From NCBI GenBank assembly GCA_013791765.1, contig VMTC01000128.1:54998-118997 (forward strand): a DNA stretch of 64,000 nt. The letters run 5' to 3'. Source of the DNA: Rhodoferax sp. (GTDB taxonomy: Bacteria > Pseudomonadota > Gammaproteobacteria > Burkholderiales > Burkholderiaceae_C). The number at the start of each line of letters is the position of its first letter. The first letter of the stretch is position 1. Below, piece after piece: positions 18,189 through 28,255 of this stretch. A program made the translations under genes and the position numbers. The notes below the pieces were generated by a model, which saw only the letters and a program-made list of their open reading frames with translations, was not told the DNA's origin and ran no database searches.

Positions 18189-19063
18189 GCAGCCGCAGCG
18201 TGACTACCCGCGTAGTCGCGCGCAAACTGATAGGCCACGCGGCCGCTGCGCGAGCCCCGTTCCAGGGCCCAGACCAAGGCGTCTGGCCGGGCGGCTGTAA
18301 TGGCAGGCGCAGCGACACCAAAGGAACTTAGCCACTGCGCCACGATGGCCAGATACTCGTTCTGATTGAAGGGATAGAAACTGACCCACAGGCCAAAACG
18401 CTCCGAGAGCGAAATCTTTTCTTCAACGCCCTCGCCCGGATGCACTTCGCCGTCTTCGCTGTGGGTGTAGCTCAGGTTTTCACGCATGTATTCCGGCAAC
18501 AGATGGCGCCGGTTGCTGGTGGCATAGATCAGGATATTGGCGGTGGTGGTGGCGACCGAGCCATCCAGGATCGACTTGAGGGCTTTGTAGCCCGGCTCAC
18601 CCTCTTCAAAACTGAGGTCGTCGCAAAACACGATGAATTTCTCGGGCTGCTCCGAAACCACATCCACAATATCGGGCAGATCAACCAGATCGGCCTTGTC
18701 AACTTCAATCAGGCGCAAGCCGCGCTGCGCATACTCGTTCAGGCAGGCTTTGATCAGCGACGATTTTCCCGTGCCGCGGGCGCCCGTCAGCAGCACATTG
18801 TTGGCCGGTTGGCCATTGACAAACTGCAGGGTGTTGCGCTGAATTTTTTGCTTTTGCGGCTCAACCTCTTTCAAGTCTGACAAGCGGATCGCGCCGACAT
18901 GGCGCACCGGCTCCAGCGCAGCGCGACCGACACCGCGTTTGCGGTAGCGCCATGCCACGGCCGCAGTCCAATCAGGCGGCGTCAAGGCGTGAGGTAGCAC
19001 CAACTCGATGCGACCCATCAACTGTTCAGCACGCGCCAGCAGGTGCTCAAACTTATCGCTCAC
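18185..19063 (-). CDS. P-loop ATPase, DUF815 family
   Basis: A 292-residue AAA-like ATPase. The Walker A is [10 protein letters not shown], the Walker B-like segment is [12 protein letters not shown], and [16 protein letters not shown] is a sensor-1-like motif; these are the DUF815 hallmarks. The cellular role is unknown. It starts at a GTG (19063) that overlaps the argJ stop (GTGA), and its own stop overlaps mutT, so the three genes are translationally coupled. The same trio is common in betaproteobacteria. Confidence 0.85.
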   Translation of the reverse strand: MSDKFEHLLARAEQLMGRIELVLPHALTPPDWTAAVAWRYRKRGVGRAALEPVRHVGAIRLSDLKEVEPQKQKIQRNTLQFVNGQPANNVLLTGARGTGKSSLIKACLNEYAQRGLRLIEVDKADLVDLPDIVDVVSEQPEKFIVFCDDLSFEEGEPGYKALKSILDGSVATTTANILIYATSNRRHLLPEYMRENLSYTHSEDGEVHPGEGVEEKISLSERFGLWVSFYPFNQNEYLAIVAQWLSSFGVAAPAITAARPDALVWALERGSRSGRVAYQFARDYAGSHAAAA

Positions 19064-20289
19064 GAGCGGTAGTCCGCGTTGATCGTGACGTACTCATGGC
19101 TCAGGTCACAGGTCCACACGGTATCCATCGCAGCGCCGCGCCCCAGCAACACCCGCACCGTGATTTCGCTCTGTTTCATGACGCGCTGGCCATCTTCCTC
19201 TCGATACGCGGGATGACGCCCGCCCTGCGTGGCCACATGCACCTCGTCCAGGTACAGATCGATGCGCGTCTGATCAAGATCGTGGATGCCCGCGTAGCCG
19301 ACCGCTGCCAAAATACGTCCCAGGTTGGGATCACTGGCAAAAAACGCCGTCTTCACCAGCGGCGAGTGGGCAATGGCGTAGGCCACCTGGCGACACTCAG
19401 ACGGTGTCTTGCCGCCTTCCACCTGGAGGGTGATGAATTTGCTTGCGCCTTCGCCATCGCGCACGATCGCCTGCGCCAGCTTTTTGGCCACACCCAACAT
19501 GGCAGCCAGGAGCGCTTGCCCCTCAAGGCTGTCCAGCGATTCAATCGGCGCATGCACAGCCTTGTTGGTGGCGATCACCACAAAGGAGTCATTGGTGGAG
19601 GTATCCCCATCGACCGTCACCCGGTTGAAGGAGCCCTCGGCCAATGCGCTTGCCAGCTGGCGCATCACGAGCTGGCTCACGCAGGCGTCGGTCGCCATGA
19701 AACCCAGCATGGTCGCCATGTTGGGGCGGATCATGCCGGCGCCTTTGCTGATTCCGGTGATGCTCACCAACGCACCGCCAATGCGCAGCTGCGCGCTGAA
19801 CGCCTTGGCCACGGTGTCGGTGGTCATGATGCCCTCGGCGGCGCGCAACCAGTTGTCCGCGCGTGCATCGGCCAGCGCGCCATCGAGCCCGCCCTCGATG
19901 CGCTCCACCGGCAGCGTTTCCATGATGACGCCGGTTGAAAATGGCAGCACTTGCGCCGCCGAGATGCCAAGCTTGTGCGCCAGGCTCAAGCAGGTGCTCA
20001 GGGCGCGTGCGCGACCGTCTTCGCCGGTGCCGGCGTTGGCGTTGCCGGTATTGATGAGCAGGGCACGAATGCCGACACCGCTGGCCAGGTGTTGACGACA
20101 CAATTGCACCGGCGCGGCGCAAAAGCGGTTCTGGGTGAAAACACCCGACACCGACGCACCCGGGTCGAGCAAGACCACGGTCAAGTCCTTGCGCTGGGCC
20201 TTGCGAATGCCAGCTTCAGTGACGCCGATACGTACGCCCGCGATTGGATAGAGTTCGGCTGGGTTGGGGGCAGATAAATTGACAGGCAT
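19060..20289 (-). CDS. argJ: Bifunctional ornithine acetyltransferase / N-acetylglutamate synthase
   Basis: A 409-residue enzyme of arginine synthesis that transfers acetyl from N-acetylornithine to glutamate and can also use acetyl-CoA. The self-cleavage site is seen in [10 protein letters not shown], where processing between Ala and Thr creates the alpha and beta subunits with Thr as nucleophile. GDTSTNDSF and GEGASKF are further family signatures. The gene heads the argJ-ATPase-mutT unit. Confidence 0.96.
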   Translation of the reverse strand: MPVNLSAPNPAELYPIAGVRIGVTEAGIRKAQRKDLTVVLLDPGASVSGVFTQNRFCAAPVQLCRQHLASGVGIRALLINTGNANAGTGEDGRARALSTCLSLAHKLGISAAQVLPFSTGVIMETLPVERIEGGLDGALADARADNWLRAAEGIMTTDTVAKAFSAQLRIGGALVSITGISKGAGMIRPNMATMLGFMATDACVSQLVMRQLASALAEGSFNRVTVDGDTSTNDSFVVIATNKAVHAPIESLDSLEGQALLAAMLGVAKKLAQAIVRDGEGASKFITLQVEGGKTPSECRQVAYAIAHSPLVKTAFFASDPNLGRILAAVGYAGIHDLDQTRIDLYLDEVHVATQGGRHPAYREEDGQRVMKQSEITVRVLLGRGAAMDTVWTCDLSHEYVTINADYRS

Positions 20290-20333
20290 CGTTTTCTTTC
20301 AAATCAGGATCACATTGTTCAAAACTTGGGCCG

Positions 20334-20367
20334 AAAAAAATGGGCCTTGGGTGTTAACCAGGGCCCG
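20334..20367 (-). terminator. Rho-independent terminator of secA
   Basis: On the minus strand GGGCCCTGG pairs with CCAAGGCCC around TTAACAC, followed by ATTTTTTT. It lies 22 bp past the secA stop, so secA is terminated before argJ. Confidence 0.8.
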
Positions 20368-20388
20368 TTGATTTGGCGTTTACTTACC

Positions 20389-23154
20389 TCAGGCCAGCTT
20401 GCCGTGGCACTGCTTGTATTTTTTCCCACTGCCACAAGGACACGGTTCATTGCGACCGACGCGGGGCACGCTGGAGCCCGCAATGGTCGATTTTTTCCGG
20501 AAGGTATCGTCGTCGGTAATGGTTTCAACCTCACCGGTTGCAGTCGGTGCAATATAGGTCACGTTGGCGATGCTCTCGCCGCGACTCTCCATCTCCTGGG
20601 CCGCCTGCTCGAGCTGCTCGTTCGACTGCACCTTGACGGTCATGAGCACCTTGGTCACGTCGTTCTTGACCGCATCGAGCATCTGACTGAAGAGCTCAAA
20701 GGCCTCGCGCTTGTATTCCTGCTTCGGTTGCTTTTGCGCGTAGCCGCGCAAATGAATGCCCTGGCGCAGATAGTCGAGCGAACTCAGGTGTTCACGCCAA
20801 TGAGTATCAATGCTTTGCAGCAACACCATGCGTTCAAACTGGGTGAAGTTTTCACCACCCACCTGCGCCACCTTGGCGTCAAAAGACGCATCGGCCTGCG
20901 ACTGCACACGCGCCAGTAGATCGTGATCCGTGATCGCGCTCGCTGCGCTGACCTGCTGCTGCAAGGCCAGCTCAAGCTGCCATTCGTCCATCAGGACTTT
21001 TTCCAGTGCGGCCAGGTCCCACTGCTCTTCAACCGATTCCGCAGGCACATACTGACGCACGAGGTCATCAAAACAGCCTGCGCGCAAAGAGGCGATCTGG
21101 GCCGTCAGATCGCTGGCGTCCAGGATTTCATTGCGCTGCTGATAAATCACCTTGCGCTGGTCGTTGGCGACATCGTCGTACTCCAGCAACTGCTTGCGCA
21201 TGTCAAAGTTACGCGCTTCCACCTTGCGCTGGGCGCTCTCAATCGAGCGCGTGACGATGCCCGCTTCGATCGCCTCGCCATCGGGCATCTTGAGCCGGTC
21301 CATGATCGCCTTGACCCGGTCACCGGCAAAGATGCGCATCAGCGAATCGTCCAGGCTCAGGTAAAAGCGCGATGAGCCAGGATCACCCTGGCGCCCGGAG
21401 CGGCCACGCAACTGGTTGTCGATGCGGCGCGACTCATGGCGCTCGGTGGCAATGATGCGCAAACCACCCAGGGTTTTGACCTTTTCGTGCTCTTGCACCC
21501 ACTGCGCCTGGATCGCGTCAATCTGCTGCTGTTTCTGCTCGGCGCTCAACGATTCATCCGCCTCCACCGCTTCGAGGTCCTTGCTGATGTTGCCACCCAG
21601 CACAATATCGGTCCCCCGACCCGCCATGTTGGTGGCGATGGTGATGACTTTGGTGCGCCCGGCCTGTGCAATGATGTCAGCCTCGCGCGCATGCTGCTTC
21701 GCGTTGAGCACCTGGTGCGGTAGCTTTTCCTTTTCCAGCAAATCGGCAATGATTTCTGAATTCTCGATCGATGTGGTGCCCACCAGCACCGGCTGGCCGC
21801 GATCAAAGCATTCGCGAATATCCTTGATCGCCGCCTCGTATTTCTCACGCGTGGTCTTGTAGACCCGGTCCAGCTGGTCGTCGCGCCGACTCGGACGGTT
21901 CGGCGGCATCACCAGCGTCTCAAGTCCGTAGATTTCCTGGAACTCGTAGGCTTCGGTGTCAGCCGTGCCGGTCATGCCCGCGAGCTTGCCGTACAGGCGG
22001 AAGTAATTCTGGAAGGTGATCGACGCCATGGTCTGGTTTTCAGGCTGAATGGCGACGCCCTCTTTGGCCTCCACCGCTTGGTGCAGACCCTCGCTCCAGC
22101 GGCGCCCCGTCATCAAGCGACCGGTGAACTCGTCCACGATCACGATCTCGCCGTTTTGCACGACGTAATGCTGATCGCGAAAATACAGGTGATTGGCGCG
22201 CAGCGCTGCATACAGGTGATGCATCAGCGTGATGTTGGCCGGGTCGTACAGGGTAGCGCCTTCAGGAATCAGCCCGAGTTCGGACAGGATGCGCTCAGCG
22301 CTCTCATGACCCTGCTCCGTCAGGAACACCTGGTGGCTTTTTTCGTCCACAGTGAAGTCACCCGGCTTGGTGACGCCTTCGCCGGTGCGAATGTCTTCTT
22401 CGCCTTCCTGGCGCTGCAACAGGGGCACCACTTTTTTAATCGCGAGGTAAAGGTCCGTCTGGTCTTCAGCCTGGCCGCTGATGATGAGCGGCGTGCGCGC
22501 CTCGTCAATCAGGATCGAATCCACCTCGTCGACAATGGCGTAATTCAGGCCCCGTTGCACCCGGTCAGCGGCCTCATAGACCATGTTGTCGCGCAAGTAG
22601 TCAAAGCCGTATTCGTTGTTGGTGCCGTAGGTAATGTCGGCTTGGTACGCCGCCTGCTTTTCCTCACGCGCCATGTTGGGCAGGTTGATGCCCACGCTCA
22701 AGCCCAAAAAATTGTAGAGCTTGCCCATCCACTTCGCGTCACGATTGGCCAGGTAGTCATTGACCGTGACGACGTGAACCCCTTTGCCCGTCAAGGCATT
22801 GAGGTAGACCGGCATGGTGGCGGTCAGGGTCTTGCCTTCACCGGTGCCCATTTCAGAAATTTTGCCGTTATGCAGCGACATGCCGCCGAGCAACTGCACA
22901 TCGAAATGGCGCATTTTCATCACGCGCTTGGAACCCTCACGCACGACGGCAAATGCCTCGGGCAACAAGGCGTCGAGCGATTCACCCTTGGTGATGCGCT
23001 CCTTGAACTCCAGGGTCTTGCCACGCAAGGCATCGTCAGACAGCTTCTCAAGCTCAGTCTCCATCGCATTGATGCGCACCACACTTTTGCGGTACTGCTT
23101 GAGTTGGCGGTCATTGCGACTGCCGAAAATTTTAGTGAGGATATTAGTGGCCAT
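20389..23154 (-). CDS. secA: Preprotein translocase ATPase SecA
   Basis: A 921-residue motor that drives unfolded preproteins through SecYEG. Visible features are Walker [10 protein letters not shown], the DEAD-like [13 protein letters not shown], the preprotein cross-linking region, helicase motif [14 protein letters not shown]-like ([17 protein letters not shown]), and a C-terminal zinc-binding tail [14 protein letters not shown] that contacts SecB. The ATG at 23154 ([12 protein letters not shown]) matches the family; the frame opens 12 codons earlier at a TTG. It ends at a strong terminator. Confidence 0.97.
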   Translation of the reverse strand: MATNILTKIFGSRNDRQLKQYRKSVVRINAMETELEKLSDDALRGKTLEFKERITKGESLDALLPEAFAVVREGSKRVMKMRHFDVQLLGGMSLHNGKISEMGTGEGKTLTATMPVYLNALTGKGVHVVTVNDYLANRDAKWMGKLYNFLGLSVGINLPNMAREEKQAAYQADITYGTNNEYGFDYLRDNMVYEAADRVQRGLNYAIVDEVDSILIDEARTPLIISGQAEDQTDLYLAIKKVVPLLQRQEGEEDIRTGEGVTKPGDFTVDEKSHQVFLTEQGHESAERILSELGLIPEGATLYDPANITLMHHLYAALRANHLYFRDQHYVVQNGEIVIVDEFTGRLMTGRRWSEGLHQAVEAKEGVAIQPENQTMASITFQNYFRLYGKLAGMTGTADTEAYEFQEIYGLETLVMPPNRPSRRDDQLDRVYKTTREKYEAAIKDIRECFDRGQPVLVGTTSIENSEIIADLLEKEKLPHQVLNAKQHAREADIIAQAGRTKVITIATNMAGRGTDIVLGGNISKDLEAVEADESLSAEQKQQQIDAIQAQWVQEHEKVKTLGGLRIIATERHESRRIDNQLRGRSGRQGDPGSSRFYLSLDDSLMRIFAGDRVKAIMDRLKMPDGEAIEAGIVTRSIESAQRKVEARNFDMRKQLLEYDDVANDQRKVIYQQRNEILDASDLTAQIASLRAGCFDDLVRQYVPAESVEEQWDLAALEKVLMDEWQLELALQQQVSAASAITDHDLLARVQSQADASFDAKVAQVGGENFTQFERMVLLQSIDTHWREHLSSLDYLRQGIHLRGYAQKQPKQEYKREAFELFSQMLDAVKNDVTKVLMTVKVQSNEQLEQAAQEMESRGESIANVTYIAPTATGEVETITDDDTFRKKSTIAGSSVPRVGRNEPCPCGSGKKYKQCHGKLA

Positions 23155-23319
23155 GAATGCAAGACCGACCCGCCAACCCACCGGGGTCAACAGAACAGCG
23201 CAATCCTTTTATTAATCTTGATGAAATGAGGTCAATGTCGCGAAGTGCAAGCGTTTGAACGAAATACGCCGCGCGGAGATGACCAAAGCGCCATTTTAGC
23301 TGTGCCCGGTCGTACGGCT

Positions 23320-24288
23320 TCAAGGGCGGCTTGACCGAGCTGGCACAGCTGCCACCAGTTTGGCCAATTGATGCGATGCCAGGTTTTTTCCGGCCATCAA
23401 AAACTTCTGGGGGTCTTGCGGAATACCCAGCACCAGCACTTCAAAATGCAAGTGTGCCCCGGTGGAGCGCCCCGTGTTGCCGACCTCGGCAATTTTTTGA
23501 CCGCGTTTGATCAAGTCGCCCTTTGTGACCATTACTTTGGATGCATGGGCATAGCGGCTGATAAGGTCATTGCCATGGTCAATTTCAATCATGTTGCCGT
23601 ACTCGGGATGAAACGCCTGAGTGACCACCACGCCACCAGCCGCCGCCACAATGGGCGTGCCCGAAATGGCTGGAAAATCCAGCCCGGTATGCAGCGCCGA
23701 GCGCCCGGTCAACGGGTCCAGGCGCCAGCCAAAGGCCGAGCCCACCGTGGCCGCTGTCACCGGCGCCTGCGTCGGCACCATCATGTTGCGAACCTTCTGC
23801 TCAAACAAGCGCGACTCCAGCACCGTCAACAAGTCGGTACGCTGATCGGTCAGGCGCGCCAGGTCATCGAGCGTGGCTTGCAGTTCTTGCATGGACAAGG
23901 AGCGGCCCGACACCAGCGCGCCGCCTTGGCCTGGCTGGGTCTTGATGTCGACGGGATTAACCCCTGCCAAGCCCGAAACACGCTCACCCAGGGATTCCAA
24001 CTGCGTCAATTTGGCCTGCATTTCGCCCAGCTTGCGGGCCATCACATCCAGATTTTCACGCATGAACCGGTCGCGTTGGGCAAACTCATCTTTAACGACC
24101 ACCCGCAGCAAGGTACCGACCACAGGCCACCCTTCTCGAGCACCCTTCAAAAATATGGAGTGGTAGACGCCAGCTGCCAGCAAGATCAAGGTCAGCACGG
24201 CCAGCAAGGCCGCCAGCACCAGTTTCGGTCCACTGAGCTGTATGGCGTGACTCTTGGCGAGCCAGGCATCCGTGATAATCAATTGCAT
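23320..24288 (-). CDS. M23 family metallopeptidase (LytM domain), inner-membrane anchored
   Basis: A 322-residue protein with one N-terminal membrane helix (residues about 24-46), a central coiled-coil-rich segment (residues about 75-160) and a C-terminal LytM domain. The zinc ligands are visible as HTGLDF and HLHFEV, so the peptidase is probably active on cell wall peptides, or it may regulate amidases as EnvC/NlpD-like proteins do. It is transcribed in the direction of secA, 165 bp upstream of it, and is divergent from the DciA-like gene. Confidence 0.9.
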   Translation of the reverse strand: MQLIITDAWLAKSHAIQLSGPKLVLAALLAVLTLILLAAGVYHSIFLKGAREGWPVVGTLLRVVVKDEFAQRDRFMRENLDVMARKLGEMQAKLTQLESLGERVSGLAGVNPVDIKTQPGQGGALVSGRSLSMQELQATLDDLARLTDQRTDLLTVLESRLFEQKVRNMMVPTQAPVTAATVGSAFGWRLDPLTGRSALHTGLDFPAISGTPIVAAAGGVVVTQAFHPEYGNMIEIDHGNDLISRYAHASKVMVTKGDLIKRGQKIAEVGNTGRSTGAHLHFEVLVLGIPQDPQKFLMAGKNLASHQLAKLVAAVPARSSRP

Positions 24289-24314
24289 TCAAATAGTCCC
24301 TCAATAAAGCACCC

Positions 24315-24626
24315 ATGAACCGCCGCCACCATGCCGTCTCGCTGCTCCAAGCGAGTCAGGACTCGCCCACCTTGGCACGGCTGACAGAACTCACGCGTGA
24401 CTCGGCCGCGCGACTCAAGGCGGTTGAATCGCTCATTCCTGCAGCCCTGTTTTCAGCGATCCAGGCCGGCCCGATCGAAGGACCGGTGTGGTGTCTGCTC
24501 TTGGACAACAATGCGGCCGCAGCCAAAATTCGCCAGCTGCTACCGGCACTGCAATCTCATTTGCGGGTCAAGGGGTGGGAGGTTAACTCAATTCGGCTCA
24601 AGGTCCAAGTGTCACGCCAGCGCTAA
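24315..24626 (+). CDS. DUF721/DciA-like protein
   Basis: A 103-residue protein of the DUF721 family, members of which include DciA, the loader-like partner of the replicative helicase DnaB in bacteria without DnaC. The AAAKIRQLLPALQSHLRVKGWEV segment is the recognisable core. It starts 26 bp from the divergent M23 gene, an arrangement seen near secA in many betaproteobacteria. The function is inferred from family and context. Confidence 0.75.
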   Translation: MNRRHHAVSLLQASQDSPTLARLTELTRDSAARLKAVESLIPAALFSAIQAGPIEGPVWCLLLDNNAAAAKIRQLLPALQSHLRVKGWEVNSIRLKVQVSRQR

Positions 24627-24729
24627 GTCCCCACGCCAGCGTCATCGCGCGCCAGCTTGAATAATCTGTGTATGCCCGATTGTAAGAATGCACGTTTACC
24701 CGCGACTAAGCGCTAACGAGGACTCCACC

Positions 24730-25737
24730 ATGCTTATCAAAACCAACCGCGATGGCTTTTGCCAGCTGCGCAACAGTGACATCACCGATCAGTCTCTTTA
24801 TGCAGGCCGGCGCGATCTCATGAAACTGATGGCCTCTGGCGCTGCCGGTGCAGCACTCAGCACCTGGGCCTCGCGCGAGGCGCTGGCGCAGGGCGTTAGC
24901 GCCATCGCGCGGCCGGGCAAGCTGGCGTCGCTGCCGAGTGTCAAATCCGCTGTGCCCGGTGCGGTGACGCTGGAAAAGCTCACCGACTACAAGGACGCCA
25001 GCAGTTACAACAATTTTTATGAATTTGGCACCGACAAGTCGGACCCGGCCAGCAACGCACATACCCTGAAGACCAGCCCCTGGACCGTCGAGATTGAAGG
25101 ACTGGTCAAAAGGCCCGCCAAATACACCCTGGAAGACTTGCTCAAGCTCAGCGCTCAGCAAGAGCGGATTTATCGCTTGCGCTGTGTGGAAGGCTGGTCC
25201 ATGGTGATCCCCTGGATCGGTTATTCGCTCAGCGAGTTGATCAAAAAGGTAGAGCCGCTGGGCAGCGCCAAGTATGTTGAATTTGTCACCTTGGCCGACC
25301 CCAAGACGATGCCGGGCGTTGGCTCACGGGTGCTCGATTGGCCCTATGTGGAGGGCTTGCGCCTGGACGAAGCCATGCATCCGCTGACCTTGCTGAGTTT
25401 CGGCATGTATGGCGAGGTGCTGCCCAATCAAAGCGGAGCGCCGCTGCGTTTGGTGGTGCCGTGGAAATATGGTTTCAAGAGTGGCAAGAGCCTGGTCAAA
25501 ATCCGCTTCACTGACAAGCAGCCCGCCACCGCCTGGAACAAGGCCGCTGCCAATGAATACGGCTTTTATTCCAACGTCAACCCGAACGTTGACCACCCGC
25601 GCTGGAGCCAGGCCACCGAACGCCGCATCGGCGAGGATGGTTTGTTTGCCAAGAAGCGCAAGACCCTGATGTTCAATGGCTACGAGGCGCAGGTCGGGCA
25701 GCTCTACGCGGGCATGGACCTCAAGAAGTTCTTTTGA
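24730..25737 (+). CDS. msrP: Periplasmic protein-methionine-sulfoxide reductase, molybdopterin subunit MsrP
   Basis: A 335-residue molybdoenzyme that repairs oxidised methionine in periplasmic proteins. The twin-arginine signal is [19 protein letters not shown], ending near the ALAQ cleavage site, so it is exported folded by Tat. The molybdenum-ligating cysteine is in [11 protein letters not shown], the conserved position of the MsrP/YedY fold. ATG 24730 has GAGGA upstream; the frame opens earlier at 24688. Its stop overlaps the msrQ start (TGATG). Confidence 0.93.
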   Translation: MLIKTNRDGFCQLRNSDITDQSLYAGRRDLMKLMASGAAGAALSTWASREALAQGVSAIARPGKLASLPSVKSAVPGAVTLEKLTDYKDASSYNNFYEFGTDKSDPASNAHTLKTSPWTVEIEGLVKRPAKYTLEDLLKLSAQQERIYRLRCVEGWSMVIPWIGYSLSELIKKVEPLGSAKYVEFVTLADPKTMPGVGSRVLDWPYVEGLRLDEAMHPLTLLSFGMYGEVLPNQSGAPLRLVVPWKYGFKSGKSLVKIRFTDKQPATAWNKAAANEYGFYSNVNPNVDHPRWSQATERRIGEDGLFAKKRKTLMFNGYEAQVGQLYAGMDLKKFF

Positions 25738-26378
25738 TGCCGTCGCGTGTCTGGCTGCAGCCAACAGCACAACTGCGGCCGCTGCTGCGCCACCGTATGG
25801 CAAAACCCGTGGCTTTTGGCTTGTCGCTGTTGCCATTTTTCTGGCTGCTCTACGCGGCGATCTTCAACCAGCTCGGCGCCAATCCGGCCGAGGCGCTGGT
25901 TCGCGCCACTGGGGACTGGAGCTTGCGCTTCCTGTGCCTGGTGCTGGCGGTTACGCCACTGCGGATCATTAGCAACACGCCGACGCTGGCCAGTTATCGA
26001 CGGATGCTGGGTTTGTTCGTGTATTTCTACGTCGTGCTGCACTTGCTGAGCTACAGCTGGTTTGACATGGGCTTTGACGTGGCAGACATCGGGCGCGACA
26101 TTGCCAAGCGGCCGTTCATTTTGGTGGGTTTTTCGGCCTTTGTACTGCTTACCGCGCTGGCATTAACGTCCTTCAATCGCGCCATCCGGGCGCTGGGTGC
26201 CAAGCGCTGGCAACTTTTGCACCGGCTGGTTTACGTCGTTGCCGGCTTGGCGCTGCTGCATTTCTTCTGGATGCGCGCCGGCAAAAATGATTTTGCCGAA
26301 GTAGTGGTTTACGCCTTGATTCTGGGCATTCTGCTGGGCTGGCGTTTGATCAGGTTTATAAGTAAAATAAGGCGCTAG
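25737..26378 (+). CDS. msrQ: MsrPQ heme-binding membrane subunit MsrQ
   Basis: A 213-residue inner-membrane b-type cytochrome that passes electrons from the respiratory chain to MsrP. Six hydrophobic segments are visible, with histidines in the helices for heme (for example VVLHLLSYSWFD and LLHRLVYVVAGLALLHFFW). It begins at ATG 25737, overlapping the msrP stop. The coding sequence runs into a dispersed repeat copy at its 3' end. Confidence 0.92.
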   Translation: MPSRVWLQPTAQLRPLLRHRMAKPVAFGLSLLPFFWLLYAAIFNQLGANPAEALVRATGDWSLRFLCLVLAVTPLRIISNTPTLASYRRMLGLFVYFYVVLHLLSYSWFDMGFDVADIGRDIAKRPFILVGFSAFVLLTALALTSFNRAIRALGAKRWQLLHRLVYVVAGLALLHFFWMRAGKNDFAEVVVYALILGILLGWRLIRFISKIRR

Positions 26379-26412
26379 CCCCCGTTGCGTATGCGTAATC
26401 AGCTATCAAAAA
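26354..26412 (-). repeat. Dispersed repeat, copy D (between convergent msrQ and lysA)
   Basis: On the minus strand TTTTTGATAGCTGATTACGC, then GGGGGCTAGCGCC and ACTTATAAACC. The copy encodes the last residues of MsrQ and extends into the gap before lysA, again at a convergent gene junction. Confidence 0.85.
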
Positions 26413-26417
26413 CATAG

Positions 26418-27707
26418 TTAAATTGGCTTAACCCCAACCAGACTTTCATTTTGCATCTGGTCTGCCATGGTTTCCCTGCGCCGGATCAGGTGCGCCTGGG
26501 TGCCTTCCACCAGAATCTCCGGCGCGCGGCCACGCGAGTTGTAGTTGCTCGCCATACTCATACAGTAGGCGCCGCTGGAGAGCACCGCCAGCAGGTCGCC
26601 CGGTTGCACCGCCAGACTGCGGTCATGCCCGAGCCAATCACCACTTTCGCAAATGGGACCCACCACATCCCAGGTCTGGGGCGCATCCTGGCGTGGGCTC
26701 AGGGGCACGATCCGGTGGAAGGCCTGGTACAGGGCTGGGCGCGGCAAATCGTTCATCCCGGCGTCGATGATGCAGAAGTTCTTGTTTTCACCGGGCTTGA
26801 GGTACAGCACCTCCGACACACACACACCCGCATTGCCCACAAGCGAACGTCCGGGCTCGATCATCAGTTGGCGCTGGCCAAAGCCGCGCGCATCCAGACG
26901 GGCCAAGAGCTTTTGCCAGAGCGACTCGGCGTCGGGCGGCGTCTCGCCGTCGTAGTCAATGCCCAGGCCACCGCCAAAATCGATGTGCTGCAGAGGCACG
27001 CCCGCCGCTTCGATGGCTTGCACCAGGTCGAGCATGCGGTCGACCGCATCCAGGTAAGGCCCTTCCTGCGTGATCTGTGAGCCAATGTGGCAATCGATGC
27101 CAATCACACGGATGCCCGCCAGCTTCGCCGCGCGCTGGTAGGTCGGCAGCACCCGCTCGTGGGCGACACCGAACTTGCTGTCCTTCAGACCGGTTGATAT
27201 GTAAGGGTGGGTTTTGGGGTCGACATTGGGATTGACGCGGATGCTCACCGGCGCGCAAACACCCAAGGAAAGCGCCACCTCATTCAGGACTTCAAGCTCC
27301 GCCTCACTCTCAACATTGAAGCAGCCAATGCCGGCCTCAAGCGCACGCCGCATTTCCGCGCGGGTCTTGCCAACACCTGAAAAAATTATTTTTTCGGCCT
27401 GTCCGCCAGCGGTCAGCACGCGCTCCATGTCACCGCCCGAGACGATGTCAAAACCGCAACCGGCTTGTGCAAAAACTTCAATCACGCCGAGCGCGGGATT
27501 GGCTTTCATGGCGTAGCATATCTGCACCTTGCGCCCAGCGAAGCCGCGCTGGTAAGCGCCCAATGCCGCCAGCATGGCGCCTTTCGAGTAGACGAAGAGC
27601 GGCGTGCCATGGGCTTGTGCCAAATCACTCAAGCGAATTTCTTCACAAAAGAGTTCATTGCCCCGGTAGGCAAAATGGGGCTGGCCGGAAATATTTTGAG
27701 CTGTCAT
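26418..27707 (-). CDS. lysA: Diaminopimelate decarboxylase
   Basis: A 429-residue PLP enzyme that makes lysine from meso-diaminopimelate. The PLP lysine is in CYAMKANP, the phosphate-binding glycines in HIDFGGGLGIDY, the substrate-binding EPGRSLVGNAG is present, and the second-subunit CESGDWL motif is seen near the C-terminus. ATG 27707 overlaps the lptM stop (ATGA). Confidence 0.96.
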   Translation of the reverse strand: MTAQNISGQPHFAYRGNELFCEEIRLSDLAQAHGTPLFVYSKGAMLAALGAYQRGFAGRKVQICYAMKANPALGVIEVFAQAGCGFDIVSGGDMERVLTAGGQAEKIIFSGVGKTRAEMRRALEAGIGCFNVESEAELEVLNEVALSLGVCAPVSIRVNPNVDPKTHPYISTGLKDSKFGVAHERVLPTYQRAAKLAGIRVIGIDCHIGSQITQEGPYLDAVDRMLDLVQAIEAAGVPLQHIDFGGGLGIDYDGETPPDAESLWQKLLARLDARGFGQRQLMIEPGRSLVGNAGVCVSEVLYLKPGENKNFCIIDAGMNDLPRPALYQAFHRIVPLSPRQDAPQTWDVVGPICESGDWLGHDRSLAVQPGDLLAVLSSGAYCMSMASNYNSRGRAPEILVEGTQAHLIRRRETMADQMQNESLVGVKPI

Positions 27708-27913
27708 TGGGGCATTTGGGTGGCAGCCGAGGCGCCAAGGGTGGGTCGGTCGGCAGATGCAGGAACCGTCTGAACCTGAGGCACGGAGGCCTTTTTTGCA
27801 GCGGGTGGCTCAGCCGGCAAATACAAGGGGCCTTGCTGGCCACAGGCGAGCAGACCCACTGCACTGCTGGCAAGGGCAATCGTACTGACTAGAATTTGCA
27901 GAAATCTCAACAT
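27704..27913 (-). CDS. lptM: LPS translocon lipoprotein LptM (YifL-like)
   Basis: A 69-residue lipoprotein. The signal peptide ends at a lipobox LLAC with Cys24, followed by GQQGPLYLP, the conserved LptM segment. In E. coli LptM promotes maturation of the LptD/E translocon. The open frame begins at 28030 but ATG 27913 gives the correct short signal peptide. It sits 5' to lysA and is divergent from cyaY, with only 12 bp between their start codons. Confidence 0.85.
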   Translation of the reverse strand: MLRFLQILVSTIALASSAVGLLACGQQGPLYLPAEPPAAKKASVPQVQTVPASADRPTLGASAATQMPQ

Positions 27914-27925
27914 GGTGAAATTGTA

Positions 27926-28255
27926 ATGACCGACCTTGAATTCATGAACCGCGCCGAAAATTTGCTTCAGGCGGTTGAGGCCAGTTGCGACCGCATCAAC
28001 GACCAGGCGCTGGCAGATATCGACAACCAACGCGTCGGCGCCATGGTGACACTGATTTTTTCAAACAAAAGTCAGATTGTCCTCAATATGCAAAAACCCC
28101 TGCATGAAATCTGGCTGGCGGCCAAGGCAGGCGGATATCACTATAAATTTGACAATGAACAGTGGCTCGACACCAAGGGCCAAGGTGAGTTTTTCAGCCA
28201 TTTGTCGCGCTGCGCCAGCGAGCAGGCGGGCTGCCCGCTGGTGCTCAATTCCTGA
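27926..28255 (+). CDS. cyaY: Iron donor protein CyaY (frataxin homologue)
   Basis: A 109-residue acidic iron-binding protein that regulates Fe-S cluster assembly. The acidic N-terminal helix ([19 protein letters not shown]) and the sheet with [16 protein letters not shown] are the frataxin signatures. It starts at ATG 27926, 12 bp from the divergent lptM start, and its last 11 bases overlap the 3' end of mrcA on the other strand. Confidence 0.93.
   Translation: MTDLEFMNRAENLLQAVEASCDRINDQALADIDNQRVGAMVTLIFSNKSQIVLNMQKPLHEIWLAAKAGGYHYKFDNEQWLDTKGQGEFFSHLSRCASEQAGCPLVLNS

Noticed and set aside
22078-23229. 383-codon plus-strand frame opposite secA
   Set aside because: Shadow of the SecA reading frame, which has all SecA motifs.
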